A DNA stretch of 64,000 bases from Enchytraeus crypticus (lineage: Eukaryota > Annelida > Clitellata > Enchytraeida > Enchytraeidae), in the NCBI GenBank assembly GCA_905160935.1, contig CAJHZI010000547.1:3279501-3343500 (forward strand), given 5' to 3'. Positions 45,785 to 57,300 of the stretch are shown here, in pieces (the stretch's first letter is position 1; every line of letters starts with the position of its first letter). The position numbers were made by a program, and so were the translations under genes. The notes under the pieces were generated by a model. That model worked only from the letters and a program-made list of their open reading frames with translations. It had not been told where the DNA came from and did no database searches.

Positions 45785-45924
45785 TGGTAAAGCTAATGTT
45801 AACGTCAGTTTCCTCACTCGAAAGCGATGTCAGTGACGGGCGAGCCCAGGATTTGAACCCCGCACATACTGATCTGCGGTCGAATATTTTACCGACAGTG
45901 GCCAAGTCGGTAAGATATTCGACC
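45785..45924 (-). mobile_element. tRNA-derived SINE T1 with inverted head duplication
   Basis: Minus-strand T1 copy (CATCGCTTTCGAGTGAGGAA, GGGTTCAAATCCTGGGCTCG). At its 5' end its A-box region is repeated in opposite orientation, making a near-perfect hairpin. Confidence 0.8.
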
Positions 45925-46394
45925 TATATTCGATATAGTAATCAATAGAAATGAAGTATAATTTCGTGCTCTTCTTGTGATTTATTAAGCAAAGTGAAAT
46001 TGCATAACATAAAATTGTCTATGCGTGTTTAAGAACTAAAGTAATTTATAAATTACAATCATACGATTACCAAGCGGCCTATTTTAAAATATATTGTAAT
46101 ATTTAACAAAACAAATTAATATAAGGTAAGTTTACTTGAGAAATTTAATATTTAAAAGCAAGGTTTGTGGGCCAAATATGATATAACTCGAATTGTTGAG
46201 CACATACAATATACACTGTATGCCCATTGAATTTGAAGTATGTGTAGAAATTGGACGAGGAATGTAGGCCTACGTTAAATTTTAGGATTTAGAATATAAG
46301 ACAAACGATCACCAGGTACGGAGGAAATTATGGGAAATTATAAATAGCTGGGCCATTTTTATGCAATCTATATAACATTATACATTTATATATA

Positions 46395-46436
46395 CTCGTA
46401 CGTGTATATATACATATATTATATATATATATACTG

Positions 46437-46530
<94 letters not shown>
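46395..46530. repeat. (TA)n microsatellite
   Basis: Long TA run upstream of the cyclase gene. Confidence 0.95.
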
Positions 46531-46883
46531 ATGTCATGTAAACTTTTAAGTCTATCTAAACTAACAACTTTTATCAAGACTTCTTCAGATATACGGATTT
46601 TGATAACATATTGATCTAAGATCGAATTGAATTTGATTGATTTTGATCGAATCGGTCTTTCTATACCAATTCAATGACTTCTCTCATACTTGATATAATG
46701 GCACGCAAGATATTACAAATAAAAATTAAAGCAATCCTGGCCATGAATATAGCCAATGTAATTTCTTCAGGGGAAGTATTATCAAGTTTATACTTCTTTC
46801 AGAGTCACAGATTTGGCTCGGAGCGTCTCTTAAACCATCGGAACCGGGCTGAGGGTCGATCCTGAGATTTAAGGGTTAGGAAA

Positions 46884-47150
46884 TTATTCGGTAAACACTA
46901 TGAAACAAATATAGGCGCACAAAAGTATCCACAATAACGAGCCGATAGTTAACAAAAAGTCACAATTATCTATTGTTATAACTACAATATATTTACATTG
47001 AGAAGGAATAAGTGGTTGTTTCAGTATATTCCCAATGAATACGAAAATCAATGCTCCAATAACAGTTAGAAGCTGAAAGACTGCTAGCCCTATGGAATAC
47101 ACGTGGGTGTGTACACAGGCTTCAGAAGACCTCAGCAGTGGTTGAACTTC
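46884..47150 (-). CDS. Unrecognised ORF with two hydrophobic segments
   Basis: The minus-strand frame reads IEVQPLLRSSEACVHTHVYS, then two strongly hydrophobic stretches (LAVFQLLTVIGALIFVFIG and IGSLLWILLCAYICFIVF), ending TE-stop. A possible acceptor (GTAG) precedes it; the Met-initiated part starts at 47102. It could be an exon of a small membrane protein or chance; no family recognised. Confidence 0.3.
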   Translation of the reverse strand, partial: EVQPLLRSSEACVHTHVYSIGLAVFQLLTVIGALIFVFIGNILKQPLIPSQCKYIVVITIDNCDFLLTIGSLLWILLCAYICFIVFTE

Positions 47151-48355
47151 TATCTACTGGGGCCTGGGGGTCCGTAACCCCTTTAGCCTTAAATACCCAC
47201 AAAATGTTCTCAAATTATTTAATTAAATGTCCTTTAATAGCTGGATCTGGAGTTAAGTATGCTGTGTCGAACTTCAATCATAAGCGTTTCTTAAATTGTT
47301 GTCTAAGAAGCGACAGCTAAGTAGGAATAATAACAACTTTCTAGGAAGTCACTTTTAAAAACTAGAGGCAACATTAGAGTTTGGTAAAATAACTGTTGTG
47401 AACGGAAGCGAGCAGCGATGGTAGAATTTCGTCAAGAGGCACTAAATTCAATTCTCTCTCTTCTTTTATAAAGTTTGAAAATTAGCTTTGCTCCTCTAGT
47501 TCATCTATTGACTTTCGGTAACACCTTCCTTCAAAAACCTTAATTTAACTGAAGCACCGAGCCTAGATGTTAGTTTTTCTACAAGTCTTAAACACTTTTG
47601 TATTTTATGTATTCAAATGGACTAATTATATTATTTAAAGCCTACACTTGATGTTTTATTGTACGCATTCGTGGCATCACGTGATCTCATAATTTATGTA
47701 TGAGCATAATAGGCTACACGAGGCTTGTTGAATACTATGAAAATACTACATTCAATTCTAAAATCTAATAAACATTTTTCTAATTTTTGAATGCTCTACT
47801 GACCATCTAAAGTTAGCAAGTCAATTTAAAATTAATAGCAGATATTCTACAGCGTAAGATACATGTAGGTATGCAACAACGGGGTAATCCAGCAGGTCTA
47901 TTTGCAGGATAATAATAAAAATCGTTCCAGCATAATGCAGATCTAGCAAATTACTAGAATGCATGATATGAAAACGTGTATCAATATTAAAAACTCAATC
48001 TAAAAATTAGTACAAAAATTAACAGAAATATGAGTATTTAATCTAAAACATTTTATTTTCAGACACTAAATGCAGTTGCAATAATATGTATCCTACATGA
48101 GTAATTGTACTTACTATACAAGTTTACCCGAGTATAAATGTTTCATATTTATGAACAAATTGTTTTTATATGCCTACATGTACTAATTGTACATGTACAA
48201 ATACAAATGTACATGTACATGTACAAATTGAAATTTCACAAAAAAGTACATGTGCATAAATAGTATATAAATTTGTAGTTGAAGTAGCCTACGCAAAACT
48301 ATACGGGAAAGGAAATAGTTGTATGAAATGTTTTTAAAATATATAAATAAAATTT
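47150..48355. other. Intergenic, nothing recognised
   Basis: A+T-rich. Repeated ACATGTAC palindromes near 48175-48225. Confidence 0.5.
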
Positions 48356-48357
48356 GT

Positions 48358-48432
48358 TATCATCAATCAATCAATCAATAAGAATTTAACGTCCAGTTCC
48401 TCGCCATAAGGCAATGTCAGGGACGTCAAACA
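48358..48432 (-). mobile_element. LINE-V 3'-end fragment
   Basis: Minus strand GACGTCCCTGACATTGCC, GGCGAGGAACTGGACGTTAA, then a TTGATTGATTGATTG tail. Short 5' truncated copy. Confidence 0.65.
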
Positions 48433-49004
48433 TATATGTGCTGATTACTCAGATAGAGCTATTTGAAATACGATTTGTAACCGATTTTGTTTCTTTAAAC
48501 TTTTTGCACATTGGTTTAACGAAACATAATAGAAATTCTTACAAAAAATTAGTTAATATAGATTAATCTGTATTAAATCCTATTTACATGCAAAGCCTGA
48601 ATTACACATGTGCAGCGTATTCTCATTGTAAGACTCACACGATAGTTGTCTAAATAATATATATGTTATACTGAATAGACCTTCAGAGCAGTCACGACTA
48701 CATAGTTCTGGACACTTGAGACGCCGCTCAACAGTGTTACCAAGATTAAAAACGTCAGGCTAGACCTAGCCTTGAAATTCTAATAGCAAGCAGAGTATTA
48801 CATTGCTGTCATATTTAAATTTCAGTAGAGAAAGAATAAATTAAGCAAGAAATTACAGTTTTTAATTTTAATGTTTTATAATCAGCAACGCAAGAACCTA
48901 TCTATAGGCCAACATAATTTTAATTTCTTTTTTTTTTTTTTTTCATAAATTCTTAAAGTAGGTGGCAAATTTTACTTATCTGTCTTACTATCTTACCATT
49001 CTCT

Positions 49005-49110
49005 AGTGGCCTACCAAGAGGTCCAAGGTACATATTCCCACTCTAATTCTGTCTTCACGCTTTTTAAAGAGCATTCCTCCTATTAACGAGCTTAATCCAT
49101 TCACAAAATC
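49005..49110 (-). mobile_element. SINE F2 3' fragment
   Basis: Minus strand GTGGGAATATGTACCTTG then GACCTCTTGGTAGGCCACTA, the LINE-X-like tail. Confidence 0.55.
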
Positions 49111-49204
49111 AATCAATCAATAAAACAAATATTTATAAATAGTGTATATTTATAAAGCGCCGCTCTAATGTCACATTATCGTCGAAAGGTCAGTGAAGGG
49201 CAAT

Positions 49205-49328
49205 TAATCTTGTGGCGATGTCGGTAAGATATTCGAGTACGAATTAGAGTGTTCAAATCCTTGGCTCTCCCATCACTGACATCGCTTTCGAGTGAAGTGA
49301 AGAAACTGACGTTAACATTAGCTTTACT
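49205..49328 (+). mobile_element. tRNA-derived SINE T1
   Basis: GGCGATGTCGGTAAGATATT, GTGTTCAAATCCTTGGCTCT, GACATCGCTTTCGAGTGAAG. Confidence 0.75.
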
Positions 49329-49329
49329 A

Positions 49330-50680
49330 CATTTTTTACTTTTAGTGGTATAATGTCACCATCAATCTAATGGTTAGAACCATAGGATCTTTGGCTAGAA
49401 GTCTGTAAGTTAGGAATGTGAACGACAAATTTGTCTAAATACAGAATTTATCACTACGTGGCTGCAATTTTCTTCGCGCTTATATCTATGCCAGTCGCCT
49501 CTTACAAACACGCGCAGTTGGCGGTTGGTTCACTTCTTAATTTTCCCGAACCTATTCGGGATGAAAGGCTATGTTTACCCACACCTTTTCTTGTCTAATG
49601 AATTATAAAAATAAATGCCCCCTTCCAAGCGCTTACACATCATTTAGTTTTATATTAAGTTGCTTTTCTTTATATTTATTTGACTTTGTTTGTTCCAAGT
49701 CTGTAACTTTTAAAATTGTGGTTTGCAGCGCCTATTCATACACTTGCAACAGGTTTGAACGACACCTTTTGCCATAGAAGTTATTATAGGCCTACTAACT
49801 AATTTTCCATTCTATCACTGAACTTCTAGCTGGATTTATCAGTTTTTTCGGCGTGCATTACTTAATGCAGATGCTGATACCCATATGATGCATAGATACA
49901 TAGATACATAGATACATAGAAACATATATAGGCCTACATAGAAACAAAAAAGATGCATAGAAAACATTGAGCAATGTAGATGCATGTATTCATTTATTTT
50001 TGCATTATTTTCTTGTTGATTTTACAAAATTTATACTAGTATTTAACTTGTTTTCTATCATGTGACAGAATTTACCTTTTCAATGCGAGATATTGTCTAA
50101 GCTTCTCCTATAACTAATTTAGAAGAATAACTATAATTTATTATGGAATGCCATTTCCATTTATTCTGTTTTTTTATAGGATTAGCTTCAAACTTAAATC
50201 GAGATTTAGTTTAAATTATTTTAGATTAATCTTTGTAGATCTATTGCTGTTTGTTGTAATTTTAGATTGGCAGTTTTAGATAATTTCAGCTTAATTTCAG
50301 AAAGATCATTTCATTAAAAAAACTGTACAGGCCTACTAGGAAAATCATTTTAGAATTATAATAAAATCTTTTGCTTACATTGGTCGCTTGCATAAAAGGA
50401 TCAATATAATCCAGTGGACTCAAGCTCTCAAGACTATAGGCCTAATACGATATTTCAACATTCTTCTAACTCGTGACATTAGTCAACTAATCAAAAGATT
50501 ACTTTGTGAAGTTATAGAGCATGACGACCTGTGAATCACACATAGATCTAAATACAGGAATATTTCTGGAACAATTGTTAGGTCTTACGCTTCAACTTAA
50601 TTAGTGATTAGTGATTAGTAATTACTTAATTATTGAGGACCACGCTACGGTTGTGAAACGTTTACGTTAAGAAAGTAGGG
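49330..50680. other. Intergenic, nothing recognised
   Basis: A+T-rich; a short CATAGATA repeat near 49890-49925. Confidence 0.45.
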
Positions 50681-50689
50681 TATTAGAAA

Positions 50690-51075
50690 ACTGAAAGAAT
50701 TCGAAATGTGGCTATGGAGAAGAATTGAGAACGTCAAACGGACTGACAAAATTACTAACGATGAAGTGCTAAATGAGGTTGGCATAAATAGTCAATTGAT
50801 AAAAAAAACAAGGAATAGAAATAAGAACTGGATGGGTCATGTACTGAGAGGGAATGATTTAATGAAAGAGGTAATTAAGGGAAGTATGGAAGGAACAAGT
50901 TAGAGGAAGACCGAAACTTGGGATGCTGGACTATTTGATAACTAACTCATATTTGACATGAATAGAAAAGCAGAGGATTGAAATATGTGGAGGAGATACA
51001 TGCGATGGACCTGCCAAGAGGCAGTGCACTAAGAGAGAGAGAGAGAGAGAGAGATAGAGAGAGAGAGAAAGAAAG
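50690..51075 (+). pseudogene. LINE-X C-terminus and 3' end
   Basis: The plus frame reads FEMWLWRRIENVKRTDKITN, DEVLNEVGINSQLI, KNWMGHVLRGNDLMKEVIKG, then stops. The 3' end is ATGGACCTGCCAAGAGGCAG then TGCACTAAGAGAGAGAG, running into (GA)n at 51031-51070. It is the best-preserved copy of this LINE family here. Confidence 0.8.
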
Positions 51076-51689
51076 AAAGAGAGAGAGCTGCTTTTACTAT
51101 ATTCGAAACTATTGTCGACCAGCAATAATTGGTCCTATTGGTTCAAGAAGTATCATATCGTATGTTTCTGCAAAGCTCTGAAAATTTGATAAATTATAAA
51201 ATTTTAAAAGCTATCACTTTGCCGATTAATGATCATTACTATGCATCGTTATTATGAAATATTGATTAATTAACGAATAATAATAACAATCAATGTTACA
51301 TAAACTTTCGCAACATAGTATAACTGATTTCCGTTTTCTTCCTCTTTCACAGATAACTGATTTTGTTCAGATAGTCAGAGAGTCGGGTTCACATACTTCC
51401 TCCAGTTAGGACGATTATGTTCCCCAGACTAAATAAAGCTCCATTTGAAGAAAAGGCAAACATTGCAGATCATTCATAAGGTGAAGTGCTCCCTATAAAT
51501 CGCGGTTTAAAGTCGGTTTTATGTCATAAATTCAAATCAATATGGGAATCGCCAGGGCCTGTTTTGAATTCTACACTATCTGACCAGCAGTCAGACGTTT
51601 AACGTGTTGTACCACTTATTAATCGTCACTTTGTGCTAATAGTTGACCGCACTAGTTGTACTTATAATTACAGAAAAACATACAAGAAA

Positions 51690-51975
51690 TCATAAAAGGT
51701 TACTAAATCTCTCTCTTGTATTCTGCCAAACGGCTGGTCCAAGGTATATTCCTACTCATATGCTGTCTTCACGCAAAATAAGGAGCATATTATCTATTAA
51801 CGAGTTAATCACAAAACACTTTGCCATTATCTACACCTAAATGTAGCCTATACATGTACCTTAGAAATAATTGGGTTTCTGAGGTGGTTTCCCATTGTCC
51901 TCCTCAGTTCTTGTTCAGCCGACTCTTACAACATGTGCAGTTTACAGTTGGCTTATTCTTCAATGTCCGGGACAC
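51690..51975 (-). mobile_element. SINE group F2
   Basis: Minus strand from 51975: TGTGTGTCCCGGACATTGAA, GTAAACTGCACATGTTGTAA, GAGGACAATGGGAAACCACC, ..GAATATACCTTGGACCAGCC. Head and tail both recognisable. Confidence 0.75.
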
Positions 51976-52649
51976 ACAGGGGATAAAATCTATAACATAC
52001 ACATAAGTCTATTCTGGAATCTAAAATCTACTCTAAAACCTAGAATTTGTACTAAAATCTGGAATTCATAACATACATGTAAACACAAAATAAACGTACC
52101 GGAAAGTTATACAACAATCAGAGGCCCTAATTTTGCAGTTGTCTAATGATCTCAGAGCAGGGCTCAGGAAAAAGAAATATTTAGAACAAATGTAAAGGAT
52201 ATTGCTATTTTAAAAATCATTTTCGAACTAACGGTTTCTAATGACTTCTTTAAAGAAATGGCTCAATTTTAATTCCACTCTGTGACCAGGACAATAGATA
52301 ACGTACTTCAATAAACTATATTTATTCTAATTTTCGCATGCTCTATTTATAACCCAAATAGGGTGATGATTAATAATTATCTGGATGAGTAAAGCTGGTA
52401 GCTTTACTCATCGTATTCATATTAGCACATGTCGTGTATATTCGATATGATATTCTGTGAATTAGGTTTTGTTAAATTGATGTCATTAAATAAATTAGAG
52501 AAAATAAATTAAGCAAATAAATAAGCTTGGTTTGTTTGAATCGTCAGTATTATTTCGTCAAGGCTAAGCAATCTTTCTACCTTGATTAGGCTCGCTTTGT
52601 CAGCAACTATAGGCGCTCTCAGATAAACTGTAAGTCAAAGCATGAAATG

Positions 52650-52862
52650 TTAGAAAGTAGAGCAGCACTTGTAGAAGTAGTGAGACACATGGGCGTCTTT
52701 GCCATATAAGCCCTGAACAGTTTGCGTCACGAAATAGTCCGAACAAAAGTTGGGAAGATAAAAGAAGTTGGAACAAAGGTGTAAGTCGCCCGTGTTGAGT
52801 GAGACAGTAAGCGCCACTTTTAAACCAAATTGCATTATTTTGTCGCAATACTGAAAGGACAT
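52650..52862 (-). other. Unrecognised ORF, higher G+C than surroundings
   Basis: Minus frame: QYCDKIMQFGLKVALTVS, NFFYLPNFCSDYFVT, QGLYGKDAHVSHYFYKCCS, with TTTCAG just before it. A second frame is open over the same stretch, which weakens the case. No family recognised. Confidence 0.2.
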
Positions 52863-53502
52863 TTCTGTTAAAGCTAATTGGCTTGCATTAAAAGTCTATA
52901 TACATGTAAATTTGGATCTTTAATCCTGGTAAGTTAATCAAGTTTAATTCATGATATTGTACCTATGCATACGATTGGAGATAGTCGTCGCAACCAAAGG
53001 GCTGATCTCATCGCCTCCTCAATTCGTTGACTCAACAAACTAAGGTGTTAATCCAACTAATTTTCAAAAATATGCACGACATCGTGATGTCGCCTTGCTA
53101 GATATTTCCAGCAAGTGCGAACTTTGAAAGTAGGTCTCTATGTTACTATTTAGGACAATCCATGTTGATGCTATTTATAGTTTTTTAAACAAAAAAGCTA
53201 GTATTAATAGGCCATGCATATCATGAGGCAGAGTTTTTAATAATGTAGAAATTGTGTATGATGTAATTCTTAAGTCGACTTTCATTAACATTATTTGAAC
53301 AGTTTGCTATTATTAAGTAGCATCGAATAATGTTTAAAAGAACAAAAATATGCGTCTAGGTTTGGTAGATTAATTGATTTCCATACTATTTGGCTATATT
53401 CCCTCTGTTTGAGAGTTTGTACGTAATTGAGAGACTCCAGCCATATAAGGGTAGGTGAAGAGTTGTAGTCATGAAATAATAACAAAAACATAACATAACT
53501 GA

Positions 53503-53552
53503 CACTGCTTTCGAGTGAGGAAACTGAAATTAACATTAGCTTTGCCAGTTTT
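53503..53552 (+). mobile_element. SINE T1 3' fragment
   Basis: GACACTGCTTTCGAGTGAGG then AAACTGAAATTAACATTAGC. Confidence 0.6.
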
Positions 53553-54189
53553 TAACAGCACACTGGGTCCGAAAAGGCAATTTGTTAAGAAAATAACATT
53601 TCTGGAATTTTATAATTGATATTAACTAACAGAATGCATAATTTATAACATTAGCCTAACTATTAGTGCAATCTTGTTTCCAGTAATAATCTATATTTAA
53701 CTGTAATGTCAGGGATATGTATCAGTTTCAATGTGCCTGCGAAATATCTTGTCAGTCACGTGGAGTGAATAAATTATGTCCATAAATAGACTTTATTTGG
53801 CTATAATTATAGCTTATAATTTAATAGTCGATGTGGGTGATGTTCGGGGGCGGCAACAAATAAAACACTCTGCTGAGTATCGAATTTTAATTTGGGCATT
53901 AGGCCTAATTAATATAAAATCGTTCAGCATTATGATATAGATTATATCAAAGTAGATCAGCGATATACTTGTAGACCTATAGTAAGCCAACTCTGGTCGA
54001 AAGAGACTACTAAACACTAACTATGGAAGGCAGTGGAAAACCACACACGAAGCCATGTTTTTGCAGGTTCTAAATTTAAATCAGGTTATCCGGTCACACA
54101 ATATAGTGATCGTTTTCACTTTTCAAACTTTGCTATTACGATAAAAACCTTGCAGCAGATTTCAGCAAAGATATATTCAAGTCAGCAAA

Positions 54190-54635
54190 TGTCGATTCAG
54201 AGGTTGAGTTTAAATGTATCGAGTACCAGTCTACGTTAGTCCGCAGGTGTTGAGTACCAGTCTACATGAGTCAATAGGTGTCGATTATTAGACTACAAGA
54301 GTCAACAGGTGTCTAGTACCAGTCTATATGAGTCAGCAGGTGGCTAAACAATCTACATGAATCCACATGTGTCTAGTACCAGTCTACATGTGTCAACAGG
54401 TGTCTAGTATCAGTCTACATGAGTTAACGGGTGTCAAGTACCAGTCTACATGAATTAATATATGTCTAGCACCAGTCTACATGAATCGACAGGTATCTAG
54501 TACCAGTCTACATGAGTCAATAGGTGTCTAGTACCAGTCTACATGAATCAACAGGGCCGATTACCAGTCTACATGAGTTAACGGGTGTCGAGTACCAGTC
54601 TACATGAGTCCACAGGTGTGCCGAGTACCAGTTTA
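54190..54635. repeat. 31-bp minisatellite, about 14 units
   Basis: Unit AGTACCAGTCTACATGAGTC then AACAGGTGTCT. Starts at 54499 and 54530 give the 31-base period. Confidence 0.93.
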
Positions 54636-54844
54636 CATTCGCTATATTAAGGCTATTCTATAAGCATACGCGAGCATAATGCCCCTAACATAATATAGCA
54701 ACAATATAGTGCTATGGTCGTCAAAGACAAAAGCATGCACTTTTGATAGAAATTCAATCCGATATGCAAAGTAAGGTTCAAAAAGGCGCAAATACAAAAA
54801 ATCCTGAAAACCAGTGCAAGCAAATAATGATGTCATGATGTCAT

Positions 54845-54888
54845 AGACGGCAAAGAGTATGTGTTGAGACGGCAAAGAGTATGTGTTG
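54845..54888. repeat. Exact 22-bp tandem duplication
   Basis: AGACGGCAAAGAGTATGTGT plus TG is present twice in succession at the 5' junction of LINE-D. Confidence 0.95.
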
Positions 54889-56230
54889 ATGGCGAATTTT
54901 CTAGTGGGACAACGGTGAAAAGTGGTGTTCCACAAGGATCTGTCTTAGGTCCTCTGCTGTTTCTGATATATATTAACGACACAGACATAGTCATAGTATC
55001 AAAAGTTAGTAAATTCGCAGGTGATTCGAAAATAGCAAAAATTGTAAATAATAAAGCAGATGCAGAGGTTCTAAGAGAAGACATATTAAGATTACAAAAT
55101 TGGACTAAAAAATGGCAGATGGAATTTAATAGCGATAAGTGTAATATAATGCATATAGGTAAAAAGAGTTTAAATACAGAATATATTTTAAATAATAAAA
55201 TACTGAAAAATACTACTTCTGAAAGAGACTTAGGTGTAATAGTGGATAATTCATTAAAATTGAGTGAGCAATGTAATAAAGCTGCCAATAGTGCAAATGC
55301 TGTTATAGGTATAATAAAAAGAATAATGACAAGTAGAAGAAAAGACATTATATTAAAGTTATATAAGGCATTGGTTAGACCCAAACTTGAATATTGTGTT
55401 CAGGCTTGATGTCCCTATCTTAAGAAAAATATAGAGAAATTAGAGAAAGTCCAAGCTAGAGCCACAAGATTAATTAAGAAATGTAGTAATGTCAATTTTG
55501 AAAATCGCTTAAAATGTACTGGATTGTTTTCTTTAGAAGAGAGAAGGGTTAGAGGCGATTTAATAGAAGTTTATAAGATGCTTAATGGTTTCAGTAAAGT
55601 AAATTATAACAATTTGTTTCAAGTAGCAAATAATAACAGAACTAGAGGACACAAATACAAGTTAATTAAATTTAGAAGTAGGCTTGAGATACGCAAAAAA
55701 TTTTCAGTCAGAGAGTTGTTGGTGTTTGGAACGGACTGCCAGAGGAGGTCGTTGAGGCCGAATCTGTCAATCAATTTAAGAATAGATATGATAAGTATAT
55801 AAAGTGTTGTAGGGAAAGGTGTGAAGTATTAATAGAAAAGTAATAGGCTGAGTTGTGGGGTTGCCCAGTCCTATTAAAGTGTATAAGTTTTGATAGTTAA
55901 GTAGAGTTTATATAGTTTATTTAGCTTTTTTGTATAAAATGGCTATTGTCTCTTGCTGTAATGTTTGGTATGTGTGGTTTTGAGGATGTGTAGGTCTAGG
56001 TATATTGTAATTTGACAAGTGTTAGCATATTGAGTAGTATTTGGGCCTGTTAGTGTACAGGTTAATAGTACAGGTGTGCTGGTTTCCTGTATTAGTACTG
56101 GTTATTAAGTAGAATGTGTTTAATATGTTATGCTATGCAAGATGTGTAGGTAAGTTTTTATCTTATTTTGTGTGGGTCTCAAACAAGCAGCTGTGCTTTC
56201 TGACCTAGTGTCGTTATGTTACGTTATAAA
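54845..56230 (+). pseudogene. LINE-D, CR1-like, broken
   Basis: Starts inside the RT with SSGTTVKSGVPQGSVLGPLL and LIYIND, then KFAGDSK where FADD is expected, so one catalytic Asp is replaced by Gly. Next come LQNWTKKWQMEFNSDKC and LYKALVRPKLEYCVQA, then TGA at 55407 in place of the usual Trp codon. PYLKKNIEKLEKVQARATRL continues in frame. 55524-55802 gives the C-terminal region (RRVRGDLIEVYKMLNG); a final VWNGLPEEVVEAESVNQFK is in another frame. Confidence 0.85.
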
Positions 56231-56437
56231 TTATAACCACTTAATCCATGTAGGCCGCCTTCCACAAAAAGACTTTTTAAACGGTTAACTTCTAAATATA
56301 ATTGCTAATGTAATTGTTATAATTAAAGAATCATTAGAACTGCTTCTGCTTCTGTGTAAAGTTTTGGTCACAATATATAAGCCAAATTTTAAAATAAGAA
56401 TTTTCATTAAAACCACAAATTATTGGAAATCTAACTA

Positions 56438-56750
56438 GAAGATGCAGTGTAGAAATATTGGGAATGGACCTAAACGTTCATGTAATGAACATCTTAATGT
56501 CAAGATTGAGCTGAAGCCTTTGTTTATACATTTACAATGCTACGCGCATTTTCTGAACACCACAATCTGTAATGACACTGAGCGAAGAAAACAGGCAGTG
56601 TAGCAATATTGGGAATAATCATTCATGTTATGAACATATTGTATCTTAATCTCAAAAATTGAACGGAAGACTTTGTTTATTCATTTACAATACTACGGAC
56701 ATTTTCTGAACACCATAATCCGCTATGATATTGAGCGAAGACAATGGGAA
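56438..56750. repeat. Diverged tandem duplication of about 150 bp
   Basis: CAGTGTAGAAATATTGGGAA..CATTTTCTGAACACCACAAT..GAGCGAAGA is followed by a second, diverged copy with the same order of blocks. Confidence 0.85.
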
Positions 56751-56769
56751 AATTGCGATCACTGATCTT

Positions 56770-56965
56770 ATGACTGATTTGATTATCAGAAGAGGATATG
56801 TACTAACAGACCCTGAGGTGAATTGAACGCTCGTGGGTTCGAATCCCAGCCGCGCAGATCTGAGAGTAAAATCTCTGACATTCATTGGACTGTCTACAAG
56901 GAAAACGGACAAAATTGGCTAACGGATTGAACATGTGGTATTAAAAGTGATAGATATCAACGTAG
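56770..56965 (+). mobile_element. SINE T2, best copy with B box
   Basis: CGCTCGTGGGTTCGAATCCC contains a perfect pol III B box. Then GAGAGTAAAATCTCTGACAT, GGCTAACGGATTGAACATGT and GGTATTAAAAGTGATAGATA. tRNA-derived; the A box is decayed. Confidence 0.75.
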
Positions 56966-57068
56966 TTGATCATATAACTATAATGTGTTATTATTATTAC
57001 TGGCAACACTCCAAAGAGAAATATTTGTGTTTTACAAATGGTAAATAAATCTAAGATAAACACATGCA

Positions 57069-57300
57069 ATGGCGATTGGGTCAATGATATATCGCCCAAT
57101 CAGTTTTCTTACTCGTCGCTGTATTCGGCGAACTTGCTTTCAATTTAGAGGACTAAGCGATGATGGCTCATCATTGCTAATTCTAAACCATGGCCAAAAT
57201 TACTGTGCAACTTTGCAGCGCTGCTATTCTAAATTGGTGGGTTCCCCTGATCATCCTAATCTCTGGGAAGAGTATCATGCAGTTAAAGAAAAAGTTGCGG
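57069..57300 (+). CDS. NT5DC exon 1: targeting region
   Basis: Start at [13 protein letters not shown]; a second Met follows at codon 6. Ends [14 protein letters not shown] in phase 1 with donor GTTAAT. Confidence 0.82.

Noticed and set aside
52600..52848. 82-codon minus ORF overlapping the one at 52650-52862
   Set aside because: Two frames open over the same bases suggests base composition, not coding; no motif recognised.
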